NCBI RefSeq assembly: GCF_000282115.1
Contig: NZ_AKJY01000002.1
Coordinates: forward strand, 1 to 64,000
From: Chryseobacterium populi
Lineage (GTDB): Bacteria > Bacteroidota > Bacteroidia > Flavobacteriales > Weeksellaceae
Length of the DNA: 64,000 nt
Direction: 5' to 3'
Within the stretch, counting starts at the first letter, position 1; each line of letters opens with the position of its first letter. The notes beneath the pieces were generated by a model that was not told the origin of the DNA, did not search any database, and saw only the letters and a program-made list of their open reading frames with translations. The position numbers were made by a program, and so were the translations under genes. Positions 43,242 to 52,788 of this stretch are shown here, piece by piece.

Positions 43242-45857
43242 ATGATTGCTGAAAAACAAAGATTACAAGATAATAACTGGAAAAACTGGGGGCCTTACGT
43301 AAGCAACAGGCAATGGGGAAATGTACGGGAAGATTACAGCCCAAACGGCAATGCCTGGAACTTTGCCAATCACAATAATGCTGAAAGCTATACCTACCGG
43401 TGGGGAGAAGAAGGTATCGCAGGAATTTCGGATGTAAAACAACTTTTTTGCTTTGCTCTTTCGTTCTGGAACAAGAAAGATAAGATGGTAAAAGAGCGTT
43501 TCTTCGGACTCAGTAATCCTCAGGGAAACCACGGAGAAGATATTAAAGAAATTTTCTATTATCTGGATAATACACCTACTCACAGCTATATGAAAATGGT
43601 GTACAAATACCCAATTAATGAGTTTCCTTATGATGATCTCATTATTGAAAACGGAAACCGTACAAAAAAAGAGCCGGAATATGAACTTATTGACACCGGA
43701 ATTTTTGACAACAATGAATATTTTGATATTTTCATTGAATATTGTAAAGCGAATCATAATGATATTTTAGTAAGAATAACGGTCTGTAACAGAAGCCAGA
43801 AAGATGCCCCGATTATTGTGGCACCTACAGCCTGGTTCCGGAATAACTGGAAATGGGGGTATAATACTTACAAAGCTGAGATGAATGCATCTTATGAGGG
43901 TTGTATTGATATTAACCATGACAGTATTTCCATTAAAAAGTTCTATTCCAGGAATCTTAATACGGAAAGTGTTTTTTGTGAAAATGAAACAAATACTCCG
44001 AAATTATACGGATCTCCATATCCGGGAAGTACTTATTTTAAAGATGGGATTAACGATTATATTATTTATGGAAGCAATACTGTTAATCCGGAAAAAAGAG
44101 GAACAAAAGCTTCTTTTTTAATTGATGAAATTATTGAAGCCGGGCAGTCCAGAACTTTTGATTTCAGGTTATCTCCCAATGAAACGGATGAACCTTTTCA
44201 ATATTTTGATGAGATTTTTAATACCCGGATTGCTGAAGCCAATGAATTTTATACTGAAATACAACATGATGTAGCGAATGATGATGAAAAAAATGTTCAG
44301 CGGCAAGCTTTTGCAGGATTACTCTGGAATAAGCAGTTTTATCATTACAATGTAGGAAAATGGCTGAAAGGTGATCCCAATTTTGAAGCTCCAAGAGATT
44401 TCAATAATTATGTGAGAAATACGGAATGGAACCACATGCATAATAAGGATATTATTTCTATGCCTGATAAGTGGGAATATCCGTGGTATGCGACCTGGGA
44501 CCTGGCTTTTCATTGTGTGCCTTTTGCAATCATTGATGCCGAATTTGCCAAAAACCAGCTTCTTTTGCTGACCAAAGAATGGTATATGCATCCCAACGGA
44601 CAGCTTCCTGCCTATGAATGGAATCTCAGTGATGTGAATCCTCCTGTACATGCATGGTCTTGTTTCAGGGTTTTTAAGATTGATGAAAAAACCAATGGAA
44701 AACCTGACTTATTATTTCTGGAAAAAGTTTTTCAAAAGCTGCTTCTTAATTTTACATGGTGGGTTAACAGAAAGGATAAAAACGGTAAAAATATTTTCGG
44801 CGGTGGCTTCTTAGGCCTTGATAACATTGGTGCTTTTGACCGGAACATGATCTTAAAAGACGGCCAGTACCTTGAGCAGGCCGACGGGACTAGCTGGATG
44901 GCCATGTATGCCTTGAATATGATGCGTATCGCTATGGAGCTTGCCCAATATTATCAGGTGTATGAGGATATGGCTATTAAATTTTTTGAACATTATCTGT
45001 ATATCGCAGAGGCGATGGAAAACCTGGGTGATGGGAAGGAGGGCTTATGGAATGAAGAGGACGGATTCTTCTATGATGTACTACAATTAGGAAACGGTGA
45101 AAGTGTCTCATTAAGACTGAGAAGTATCGTTGGGCTGATTCCTATGTTTGCTGTGGAAATTATCGATCATAGCTTGCTGGAGAAAATGCCTAATTTCAAA
45201 ATAAGAATGGAATGGGTTTTAAAAAACAAACCTGAACTTACCAAGCTGGTTTCCCACTGGGATGAAGAAGGGCATGGAAGAAAGCATTTGATGAGTATTC
45301 TCCGTAAAAACAGGTTAACAAAAGTTTTAACGAGAATGCTTGATGAGAAGGAATTTTTAAGCTCTTACGGAATCCGGGCTATGTCTAAAGTATATGAGGA
45401 AAACCCTTTTGTCTTCTCAGTTCACGGTAACGAAAATGTGGTGTATTATACGCCAGCAGAAAGTGACAGCCGAATGTTCGGTGGCAACAGTAACTGGAGG
45501 GGCCCGATCTGGTTCCCTATCAATTTTCTGATTGTGGAAAGCCTTCAGCGTTTTCATTTTTATTATGGCAACAGTTTAAAAGTAGAGCTGCCGACAGGAA
45601 GCGGGGACAAGAGAAACCTTGATGAAGTAGCCCAGAATATAAGCGGCAGGCTTTGTTCAATATTTTTAAAAGATGAGAACGGGCAGAGAGCTTTTAACGG
45701 CGGAAATATAAAGCTTAATTATGATGAACACTTTAAAGATTATATTACATTCTATGAATATTTCCATGGAGATAACGGCCGCGGAGTCGGGGCATCCCAT
45801 CAAACCGGTTGGACAGCTACTGTCGCCAAGCTTATGAAACCAAGATTGACATTATAA
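43242..45857 (+). CDS. GH63-like glucosidase
   Basis: An 871-residue protein of the bacterial glucosidase family related to GH63 mannosyl-oligosaccharide glucosidase. The C-terminal (alpha/alpha)6 barrel carries the family marks WDLAFHCVPFAIIDAEFAK, YEWNLSDVNPPVHAWSCFRV, FGGNSNWRGPIWFPINFLI and HQTGWTATVAKLM. WYATWDLAFH and ADGTSWMAMY hold acidic residues likely used for catalysis. No signal peptide is visible, so it acts in the cytosol, perhaps on imported alpha-glucosides or storage glucans; the link with malQ is only functional speculation. It is monocistronic with a terminator. Confidence 0.85.
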   Translation: MIAEKQRLQDNNWKNWGPYVSNRQWGNVREDYSPNGNAWNFANHNNAESYTYRWGEEGIAGISDVKQLFCFALSFWNKKDKMVKERFFGLSNPQGNHGEDIKEIFYYLDNTPTHSYMKMVYKYPINEFPYDDLIIENGNRTKKEPEYELIDTGIFDNNEYFDIFIEYCKANHNDILVRITVCNRSQKDAPIIVAPTAWFRNNWKWGYNTYKAEMNASYEGCIDINHDSISIKKFYSRNLNTESVFCENETNTPKLYGSPYPGSTYFKDGINDYIIYGSNTVNPEKRGTKASFLIDEIIEAGQSRTFDFRLSPNETDEPFQYFDEIFNTRIAEANEFYTEIQHDVANDDEKNVQRQAFAGLLWNKQFYHYNVGKWLKGDPNFEAPRDFNNYVRNTEWNHMHNKDIISMPDKWEYPWYATWDLAFHCVPFAIIDAEFAKNQLLLLTKEWYMHPNGQLPAYEWNLSDVNPPVHAWSCFRVFKIDEKTNGKPDLLFLEKVFQKLLLNFTWWVNRKDKNGKNIFGGGFLGLDNIGAFDRNMILKDGQYLEQADGTSWMAMYALNMMRIAMELAQYYQVYEDMAIKFFEHYLYIAEAMENLGDGKEGLWNEEDGFFYDVLQLGNGESVSLRLRSIVGLIPMFAVEIIDHSLLEKMPNFKIRMEWVLKNKPELTKLVSHWDEEGHGRKHLMSILRKNRLTKVLTRMLDEKEFLSSYGIRAMSKVYEENPFVFSVHGNENVVYYTPAESDSRMFGGNSNWRGPIWFPINFLIVESLQRFHFYYGNSLKVELPTGSGDKRNLDEVAQNISGRLCSIFLKDENGQRAFNGGNIKLNYDEHFKDYITFYEYFHGDNGRGVGASHQTGWTATVAKLMKPRLTL

Positions 45858-45860
45858 TGC

Positions 45861-45888
45861 AAAGCCTCTTTCGGGAGGTTTTTTTATT
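45861..45888 (+). terminator. terminator after the glucosidase gene
   Basis: Stem CCTC/GAGG with loop tttcgg, extended by flanking A/T pairs, is followed by seven T, about 10 bases after the stop. Confidence 0.75.
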
Positions 45889-46055
45889 TACAGAATCATT
45901 ATTGTTTTGAGAAATAATCAACAGGATCAATCAGAGCCACCTACAAATCCATCCAAAGCAATGTTTTTATGAAAATTTAATAGCATTTTACTAAATATTG
46001 TAAATTATTTTCATAAGAATATCTATCTTAGCATTACAAAACTAAAAAGTGTCCA

Positions 46056-47732
46056 ATGAAAGAAAAACTACTATCTGTAGCATGCCTGATATTTTCAGGT
46101 ATGCTCTTTAATCAGATTAATGCTCAGGAATATCAGCCTATTTCAATCCAGAGTGGGTTCAATGCTGATGTTATTGCAAACGGAGTGGGAGCTTCAGCCA
46201 GTTCTACAACCAATGATGTAGATGGTGTAAACTATGCTTTTGTATCGAGGGATTTCCTGCTTACCTCATCCAGTACACCTCTTAATTATGGTTTACCGGT
46301 AAATGGAATTATCAATTCAGCGGTCGGATCTACTTCAGGATTAAGTTATCAAATGGCTTCTTACAGCGGCAATAACGCACTTAGATTACAGAACACCGGT
46401 GATTCCGGAACGCTTACCTTATCTACTCCTATTCAGGCTTTAAGTCTTTATATGATGGCTACGGGAGGAAGTGGTGACTGTACAGTGGATGTGACGGTAA
46501 ATTTCTCTGATGCATCAACTCAAATGTTTACAGGCATCAGTATATCTGACTGGTATGGAGGTTCCAACTATGCTATTCAGGGTATTGGCCGTATTAATCT
46601 CACTAACGATGTCCTGGAATCCGGAAATGGAACCAACCCAAGGCTGTACCAGATTCCTCTGGCAATTGATATTGCCAACCAATCAAAAAACATCCAGAGT
46701 GTCACGGTAGCTAAAACAGGAACAGGCGGTATTCCTAACATTTTTGCATTTGCTGCTGATGTTTACAGTTCTTGTCCGGCACCATCCAACATTACTTATA
46801 CATCTACTATGGACGGAGCTACTTTTAACTGGACTGCTCCGACAACATCTCCTTCGTCCGGATATGATTATTATTACAGCACTTCTCCAACCCCTCCCAC
46901 CGCTACTACAACTCCGACAGGAACTGTAGGAGCAGGAATTACAACAATTACACTTAACGGTCTGGCAACAGGACAAACCTTTTATTTCTGGGTAAGATCT
47001 AATTGTGGCAGCTCACAAGGCTTCTGGAAAATGAAAGAATTTGCTACAGGCCAGATTTCTGAAACTTATACTCTGGGAGATATTAATACCATGTTTAGCA
47101 GCGGTACACCAGACACAACGGCAACAACAAACTGTCCCGGAGTTCTGACCGTAAATGTTCCTGCAGGGTATAAGATTAAGTCTACCAGTGTTTCCTATAC
47201 AATGACTACAGCAGGAAACGGATGGATGGCTGAACAAAAAAGCTTACTGGTTTGTCTGAATAACAGTATTACAGAAGCTGCCGTCACTTCAGGATCAGGA
47301 TCAACCGGCGGAACGTTCTCATACAACAGAACCAATTTAACTTTGGCGAATGATCTTACCGGTGCTGTAAACTTTGAATTAAGAGCATGGAGAACATATG
47401 GCGGATCAGACTGTAATGCCGACTATAATAAAGTTGACAATAACACATTTAAAGTTACGGTAACTTTAGAACCTCTTGCCCTGGGAGTTAATGAAGTCGT
47501 TAAAGAGAAAGAACGAGTGGCTTATCCTAACCCGTTCAGCGATGCATTACATATTGAGAATGCTGCTAATGTAAAACGTGTTTCCGTTACTGATCTTTCA
47601 GGAATTACGGTAAGAACCATTGATAATCCTTCTTCAACATTACATTTAGGAGATATCAAATCCGGAATTTACATTTTAACTCTAACGATGAAAGACGGTT
47701 CTGTGAAGAGCTCCAAAATGATTAAGAAATAA
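46056..47732 (+). CDS. secreted protein with fibronectin III and T9SS sorting domain
   Basis: 558 residues. A signal peptide ends at FNQINAQE. Residues ~25-235 resemble a carbohydrate-binding beta-sandwich (LSTPIQALSLYMMATGGSGD, VDVTVNFSDAS). A fibronectin type III module follows at ~240-330 (PAPSNITYTSTMDGATFNWT, FYFWVRSNCGSSQGFW), then a Cys-containing domain, and the last ~75 residues (RVAYPNPFSDALHIENAANV ... SGIYILTLTMKDGSVKSSKM) are a type A T9SS sorting domain. A cell-surface or released adhesin-type role is likely. It has its own terminator. Confidence 0.85.
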   Translation: MKEKLLSVACLIFSGMLFNQINAQEYQPISIQSGFNADVIANGVGASASSTTNDVDGVNYAFVSRDFLLTSSSTPLNYGLPVNGIINSAVGSTSGLSYQMASYSGNNALRLQNTGDSGTLTLSTPIQALSLYMMATGGSGDCTVDVTVNFSDASTQMFTGISISDWYGGSNYAIQGIGRINLTNDVLESGNGTNPRLYQIPLAIDIANQSKNIQSVTVAKTGTGGIPNIFAFAADVYSSCPAPSNITYTSTMDGATFNWTAPTTSPSSGYDYYYSTSPTPPTATTTPTGTVGAGITTITLNGLATGQTFYFWVRSNCGSSQGFWKMKEFATGQISETYTLGDINTMFSSGTPDTTATTNCPGVLTVNVPAGYKIKSTSVSYTMTTAGNGWMAEQKSLLVCLNNSITEAAVTSGSGSTGGTFSYNRTNLTLANDLTGAVNFELRAWRTYGGSDCNADYNKVDNNTFKVTVTLEPLALGVNEVVKEKERVAYPNPFSDALHIENAANVKRVSVTDLSGITVRTIDNPSSTLHLGDIKSGIYILTLTMKDGSVKSSKMIKK

Positions 47733-47756
47733 ATCTGCAACGATTATTGATCAATA

Positions 47757-47788
47757 AAAAAACCGGATATAAAATCCGGTTTTTTATT
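47757..47788. terminator. bidirectional terminator
   Basis: Stem AACCGGAT/ATCCGGTT with a short loop is flanked by A and T runs. It ends the T9SS gene on the plus strand and the OsmC gene on the minus strand. Confidence 0.88.
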
Positions 47789-47801
47789 TAAAGAGTAAAA
47801 A

Positions 47802-48221
47802 TTAAATTTTTTCTCCATTTACAAAAACTTCATATCCTATTTCTACATTGGGTTCTAAAGTTTTGGAAACGGAACAGTATTTTTCAAAAGACAATTCTGC
47901 TGCTTTAAGAGCTTTTTTCGGATCAATATTTCCTTCCAGAAGAAACTTCACCATAATGGATTTGAAGGGCTTTGCATCTTCAACAGGGATTCTTTCCCCT
48001 TCTACTTCTGCTTTAAAACCTGTAATCTCCTGGCGCTGTTTTTTTAAAATGGAAACCACATCTATCCCGCTGCAACCTGCTACAGCCATTAAAACGCTTT
48101 CCATAGGGGAAACACCTTTTGCTCCCGGTTGTGAGGTATTATCCAGAAGAATTGAATTTCCCTGGGAATTGGTACATTCAAATAAAAAATCGTCGTTGAT
48201 TCTATTAAGTGTTATTTTCAT
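47802..48221 (-). CDS. OsmC-family peroxiredoxin-like protein
   Basis: 139 residues of the OsmC/Ohr family, which reduces organic hydroperoxides. The two reactive thiols are recognisable: VLMAVAGCSGIDVVSIL (first Cys) and the C-terminal SFEKYCSVSKTLE (second Cys). It lacks the full Ohr signature, so it belongs to the broader OsmC or YhfA-type group. It is monocistronic. Confidence 0.9.
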   Translation of the reverse strand: MKITLNRINDDFLFECTNSQGNSILLDNTSQPGAKGVSPMESVLMAVAGCSGIDVVSILKKQRQEITGFKAEVEGERIPVEDAKPFKSIMVKFLLEGNIDPKKALKAAELSFEKYCSVSKTLEPNVEIGYEVFVNGEKI

Positions 48222-48327
48222 TTTAATTGATTAAGTTGTTTCGGTTCTTACTCAGTGTAACATTCTAAATATGATCTTATTCAGTTAGCCGGAACCGGAG
48301 TTTATATTGATTAATTTGCTTGTAAAA

Positions 48328-49650
48328 TTATAAAATTCCCCTCGCTTTTATCTCCAGATATTTATTGATAACATCAATATTTAAATTCTCGGGTAATGTA
48401 TATACAGTATAAATCCCAAATTTACGAAGTTCCTGGATGATTAATTTCTTTTCAAATTCAAATTTCTCTGCTATAATTTCATCATAAATTTCCTGCATAC
48501 TTTCAGGGTTTTTATGAATCAAAGTCTGAAGCTCGGCATTTTTGAAAAAAACGACAACAACTAAATGGTTTTTAGCCATTCCCCGAAGGTATTTAAGTTG
48601 CCTGTTTAGCGCGTCCAATGTTTCAAAATTGGTAAACAGCAGGATGAGACTTCTTTGATTGATCGAATATTTAACGTCCTGGTATAAGCGGTTAAAATCA
48701 CTTTCAAAAAAGTTGGTCTTGATATTATAAAGGGATTCTGAAATTTTTTTCAGCTGTCCGGATTTGTTTTCAGCAGCAATTCTATTTTCAGTTTTTTTCG
48801 AGAATGTCATCATTCCGGCGCGGTCTCCTTTTTTCAATATAATGTGTGATAACGCCATGGTAGCGTTGATAGAATAATCAAGGAGGCTTAATCCTTTGAA
48901 AGGCATTTTCATCGTTCTTCCTGTATCGATCAGCATAAAAATACGCTGTGATTTTTCATCCTGAAACTGATTAACCATCAGACGATTGGTCTTTGAAGTC
49001 GCTTTCCAGTTGATGGTTCTGATATCGTCTCCGGGAACATAGTCTTTGATCTGCTCAAATTCCATAGTATGGCCAAGTTTCCTCACTTTTTTGATTCCGC
49101 CCAATAAAAATTCACTCTGAAGAGCCATCAGCTCATATTTTCTTAAATGGATAAAGGACGGATAGGCAGGTAACATCGCATCTTTCTGAAACCTGAACCT
49201 TTTTGAAATGAAACCAAGTGGAGAAGAGACAAAGACATTTAAATTTCCGAAATCATATTCACCTCTTTCTTTAGGCTCCAGAATATATTGGAAGTAGCTG
49301 TTTTTTCCTGGTTCAACCTGTTTCTTAATCAGAAAATCCCTCTTCTGAAACTGAAACGGAATTTCATCTATGATTTTTGTATTGATTTTAAAACTGTAAT
49401 TATTCTTAACATCTACTTTTATCGGGTTTTCATCTCCATTGGATAATTTTTCCGGCAGGATTCTCTGGGCCAAGATGCCATCTTTCTGTGTAAAAAGCAA
49501 AAGACCATCTACCATGGCAGCAAGAAAACACAACAGCAATACAAGATGGGCAACCATCATAAAGAACGGAAAGAAAAATGCCAAAACATACAATATCCCC
49601 ACTCCTATGAGTGCGGAGAAAAAACGGGTATTGATGTATAGGTTCTTCAT
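48328..49650 (-). CDS. DUF58 (VWA-like) membrane protein
   Basis: 440 residues. Two N-terminal transmembrane helices (FFSALIGVGILYVLAFFFPF, FMMVAHLVLLLCFLAAMVDG) are followed by a beta-rich domain and the DUF58 domain (EFEQIKDYVPGDDIRTINWK, then the VWA-like MIDTGRTMKMPFKGLSLLDY). These proteins act as substrates or partners of MoxR-type ATPases. It is the last gene of the MoxR cluster, 57 bp after moxR. Confidence 0.85.
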   Translation of the reverse strand: MKNLYINTRFFSALIGVGILYVLAFFFPFFMMVAHLVLLLCFLAAMVDGLLLFTQKDGILAQRILPEKLSNGDENPIKVDVKNNYSFKINTKIIDEIPFQFQKRDFLIKKQVEPGKNSYFQYILEPKERGEYDFGNLNVFVSSPLGFISKRFRFQKDAMLPAYPSFIHLRKYELMALQSEFLLGGIKKVRKLGHTMEFEQIKDYVPGDDIRTINWKATSKTNRLMVNQFQDEKSQRIFMLIDTGRTMKMPFKGLSLLDYSINATMALSHIILKKGDRAGMMTFSKKTENRIAAENKSGQLKKISESLYNIKTNFFESDFNRLYQDVKYSINQRSLILLFTNFETLDALNRQLKYLRGMAKNHLVVVVFFKNAELQTLIHKNPESMQEIYDEIIAEKFEFEKKLIIQELRKFGIYTVYTLPENLNIDVINKYLEIKARGIL

Positions 49651-49707
49651 TTTTCAGGTGGTGAGTGAGAGATTTTAGGTTATAGGGAGTGATAAAGTTA
49701 TTGTAGT

Positions 49708-50733
49708 CTACCTGGGAATCTCTATTCCTTCTAAGATCTGTCGGATAATTTCATCAGCAGTTAATCCTTCCATTTCTCTTTCAGGCGAAACAATGACTCT
49801 GTGTCTTAATACAGCGTAACTGGCTTCTTTGATATCTTCCGGGGTTACAAAGTCTCTTGCTCTCAATGCTGCAAAAGCTTTTGAAGCCGTTAATAATGCC
49901 AGGCTCGCTCTTGGAGAAGCTCCCAGATATAAGAACTGGTTCTCCCTCGTATTTACAATGATTTTAGCAATATATTCCATCAGTTGGCCTTCAACAATTA
50001 TTTCTTTAACCAATTGCTGATAATTTTTTAATTGCTGGGCAGTGATGACACGATGTACTACTTCAGTTTTATCTTCTCTCCTGTTTTCATGCTGGTTCTT
50101 AATGATGGCAACTTCCTGTTCAAGATTGGGATAAGTAACATTAATTTTGAATAAGAAACGGTCCAGCTGAGCTTCCGGGAGCCTGTATGTTCCTTCATGT
50201 TCAATCGGGTTTTGGGTAGCGACTACTAAGAAAGGTTCTTCCATAATGTAACGTGTGCCATCCATTGTAATCTGTCTTTCCTCCATTACTTCAAATAACG
50301 CAGCCTGCGTTTTTGCCGGTGATCTGTTGATCTCATCAATCAGAATAAAGTTGGAGAAAACCGGGCCTTTTTTAAATTCAAATTCAGAATTTTTAACACT
50401 GAAAACTGACGTCCCTAAAATATCGGAAGGCATTAAATCCGGTGTAAACTGAATTCTGCTGAATCCTACATCAATGGTTTTAGCCAATAATTTTGCCGTG
50501 ATCGTTTTTGCAACTCCCGGAACTCCTTCGATCAAAACATGGCCGTTTGATAAAAGGGCAGCGAGAAGATGCTCAACCATGTTTTCCTGGCCGACAATGA
50601 CTTTCGCTATTTCAGATTTTACTTTATTTAAATTTTCACAAAGTTCAATCATATCAATTCTTGATTGAAATCCTTCCTGTTCTTTATTCAAATTTATTGA
50701 ATCCTTTTGTTCAGAATTTTCAAAGTTTTCCAT
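49708..50733 (-). CDS. MoxR-family AAA+ ATPase
   Basis: A 341-residue AAA+ chaperone-like ATPase. Walker A is GVPGVAKTITAKLLAKT, Walker B ILIDEINRSPAKTQAALFEV, sensor 1 FLVVATQNPIEHEGTYRLPE and sensor 2 near GASPRASLALLTASKAFA. It likely remodels the DUF58/DUF4350/DUF4129 membrane proteins next to it. The upstream gap of 84 bases contains the second copy of the dispersed repeat. Confidence 0.93.
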   Translation of the reverse strand: MENFENSEQKDSINLNKEQEGFQSRIDMIELCENLNKVKSEIAKVIVGQENMVEHLLAALLSNGHVLIEGVPGVAKTITAKLLAKTIDVGFSRIQFTPDLMPSDILGTSVFSVKNSEFEFKKGPVFSNFILIDEINRSPAKTQAALFEVMEERQITMDGTRYIMEEPFLVVATQNPIEHEGTYRLPEAQLDRFLFKINVTYPNLEQEVAIIKNQHENRREDKTEVVHRVITAQQLKNYQQLVKEIIVEGQLMEYIAKIIVNTRENQFLYLGASPRASLALLTASKAFAALRARDFVTPEDIKEASYAVLRHRVIVSPEREMEGLTADEIIRQILEGIEIPR

Positions 50734-50767
50734 AAATTAATTTTTATTTTATTTTTCTTTTTTGACC

Positions 50768-50810
50768 GGATTTACATCCGATCCTTTGTTAAGTCGTCCC
50801 TTCGGGACTC
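50768..50810. repeat. dispersed intergenic repeat, copy 2
   Basis: Matches the element at 39059-39100: a GGAT-tacATCC hairpin, then taagtcGTCCCttcGGGACtcc. The spacing and the GTCCC-TTC-GGGAC hairpin are identical and most other bases agree. It lies between the MoxR and DUF4350 genes. Confidence 0.6.
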
Positions 50811-50817
50811 CTTTTCA

Positions 50818-51975
50818 TCATTTTAATATTTCATCTAATATTTTATTCATCTTTCCGAGGTCTTCTTTCATTACGCTGGAATAAGGGTCCTGGGCTTTTT
50901 TGATCAGATCAATTCCTTCATTGATCATTTCCATTGTTTTTCCGGTTTTCAGGTGAAGTTTTTTAGCAAATTCACTGTCTAGGTTCTGGGTATCAATGAG
51001 GAGCTCCATCCTTACTTTATTCAGAAAATACTGGGCTTTTTTGGCCATCATATCATGAAAATCACCTTCCTGCAAATAAAGATTCCCGATACTTTTCACA
51101 AAATCTACGGAAGTATTTTTTAACGGCTCAACAATCGGAACTACGCGCTGTTTTCTTTTTGCGTTAAAGAAAATAAACAGGACCAATCCGCCTAACAATA
51201 CCCACCATGCATATTTCAGTGCGGGTTTTGAAAGGATAAACCTCATAAAAAACCGGGAAACTTTTGCATCATTATCTATAAACCAAAGAGTCTCTCTGTC
51301 GTTAAGATATGAAAAAACATCTTGTGTATATTTTATATTTCCGGGTTGTAACAGATAATAATTGGTAAGAAAGAGTGGTTCACAATGAACATAAATATTT
51401 CCTTTTCCAAATTTTGTTTTAATAAAATCAGCGTGATCAGAGCTGCTTTTTTCAACTGTTTTCCCAAGAATCTCAACTTCGGGCTTAATATAGGTAAAGC
51501 TTCTTCCTGACGGGAACTTATCCAGCCTGATAAAATCATTCCGGTATTTTTTATCTGTCAGTTTTAAAACACTTTCATCACTGAATGAGACTTGTGAATC
51601 ATAATATCCTATTGTATCTGAAACTTTCTGCGGAACCTGGCTCACAATCAGCATAGCATCTGAGCCTTTGGAAACTTCGCTTAATATTTTCTTCCATGAT
51701 TCTGTATCTATTTCCTTCTCAATGATTAAAATATTATGTAAATTCTTTTTATTCTGACCATAAAAATCATATGGAGTCTGGTTTATTTTTTTAAGGTTAT
51801 TCTTAAAAAGATGATTTACTTCTTCATTAAAAACAAATAATCCGAAAGGTGATTTTTCATTGGGATCAAAATTTTTACGCCAGTCTGTAACTTCCTTTTT
51901 ATTAACTTCAAGCAATGCCAGTATCACCATGATAATGATGAAAATTGCAGCATATATTTTGAAAGTTTTATTCAT
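50818..51975 (-). CDS. DUF4350 membrane protein
   Basis: 385 residues with an N-terminal transmembrane helix (IYAAIFIIIMVILALLEV), a DUF4350 domain at ~35-225 (FDPNEKSPFGLFVFNEEVNH), and a second helix near 245-265 (YAWWVLLGGLVLFIFFNA) followed by a cytosolic helical tail. It is part of the MoxR cluster; the role is unknown. Confidence 0.8.
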   Translation of the reverse strand: MNKTFKIYAAIFIIIMVILALLEVNKKEVTDWRKNFDPNEKSPFGLFVFNEEVNHLFKNNLKKINQTPYDFYGQNKKNLHNILIIEKEIDTESWKKILSEVSKGSDAMLIVSQVPQKVSDTIGYYDSQVSFSDESVLKLTDKKYRNDFIRLDKFPSGRSFTYIKPEVEILGKTVEKSSSDHADFIKTKFGKGNIYVHCEPLFLTNYYLLQPGNIKYTQDVFSYLNDRETLWFIDNDAKVSRFFMRFILSKPALKYAWWVLLGGLVLFIFFNAKRKQRVVPIVEPLKNTSVDFVKSIGNLYLQEGDFHDMMAKKAQYFLNKVRMELLIDTQNLDSEFAKKLHLKTGKTMEMINEGIDLIKKAQDPYSSVMKEDLGKMNKILDEILK

Positions 51976-51990
51976 TCTTAAAAAATTTAT

Positions 51991-52788
51991 TTACGGTTTG
52001 AAAGCCTGATACTGATTTTTAAATTTCTGATAATCCTGCTCGTCAATACTGAATTCTCCATACCAGACATAATCAAAAATGTATGAAAGGTTAGAGAAAT
52101 CATTTTTAAGGTGCGGAGCTTTTAATTCCGTTCCGTAATCTTTATTTGTTTTTTCCGGATTCCAGGTAATGAGCTTTTTATCACTCAGCTTTTTGAGGAC
52201 AAATAAAAACTGATACCGGACTGCTGACCTATAATCTCCTGACTGCTCAAATTTAGAAATGCTTTCAGGAAAATTGATTTCATGGATATTTTCATGCAGC
52301 TCTTCTTCATGGATCGTTACTTTTTTATTTCTCTTGCCAAAGAAAAGATTCCCATTCTTAGCTAATATGTATCTGATAATGAAATACAACAGGAAACCTA
52401 CAAGAATAATCGCAAAAAGGCGGATCAAAACAGCTGTGATGTTTGCAGATTTTGTAAAGACCGTTTCCCCGAAAATAGTCTGTAAAATCTTATCTAATTT
52501 TCTTAAAAATTTTTGCCAGAATGATTCTCTGGGTTTAATGGTGGTATAATCAAATTCATTTCCTTTGTATTTGGACTGAAAATTTTCCCTGAACTTCTTC
52601 GGTGAAACTATATTTTCAGAAACGGGATTTTTCATCAATATGGAATCTGCCCGGTACATATTTTTGTAATGCCCGAGGCTCAGCGAATCTTCCGCATACT
52701 CTTCTACAGCAGTGGCTACACTGTCACTTTGAGCATACGAATATTCAACAGAAAAGAATATCAGCAGGAAAAAAAGAATTTTATTCAT
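51991..52788 (-). CDS. DUF4129 membrane protein
   Basis: About 265 residues from the ATG at 52788, which gives a clean signal peptide (KILFFLLIFFSVEYSYAQS); an upstream in-frame start at 52815 adds only nine residues. There is one transmembrane helix near residue 125-145 (AVLIRLFAIILVGFLLYFII). The C-terminal DUF4129 region shows DYRSAVRYQFLFVLKKLSDK. It overlaps the upstream gene by 8 bp. Member of the MoxR cluster. Confidence 0.8.
   Translation of the reverse strand: MNKILFFLLIFFSVEYSYAQSDSVATAVEEYAEDSLSLGHYKNMYRADSILMKNPVSENIVSPKKFRENFQSKYKGNEFDYTTIKPRESFWQKFLRKLDKILQTIFGETVFTKSANITAVLIRLFAIILVGFLLYFIIRYILAKNGNLFFGKRNKKVTIHEEELHENIHEINFPESISKFEQSGDYRSAVRYQFLFVLKKLSDKKLITWNPEKTNKDYGTELKAPHLKNDFSNLSYIFDYVWYGEFSIDEQDYQKFKNQYQAFKP

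Noticed and set aside
46683..46976. Cys/Ser-rich frame on the minus strand
   Set aside because: It is the complement of a Thr/Pro/Ala-rich linker of the T9SS protein, with no independent support.
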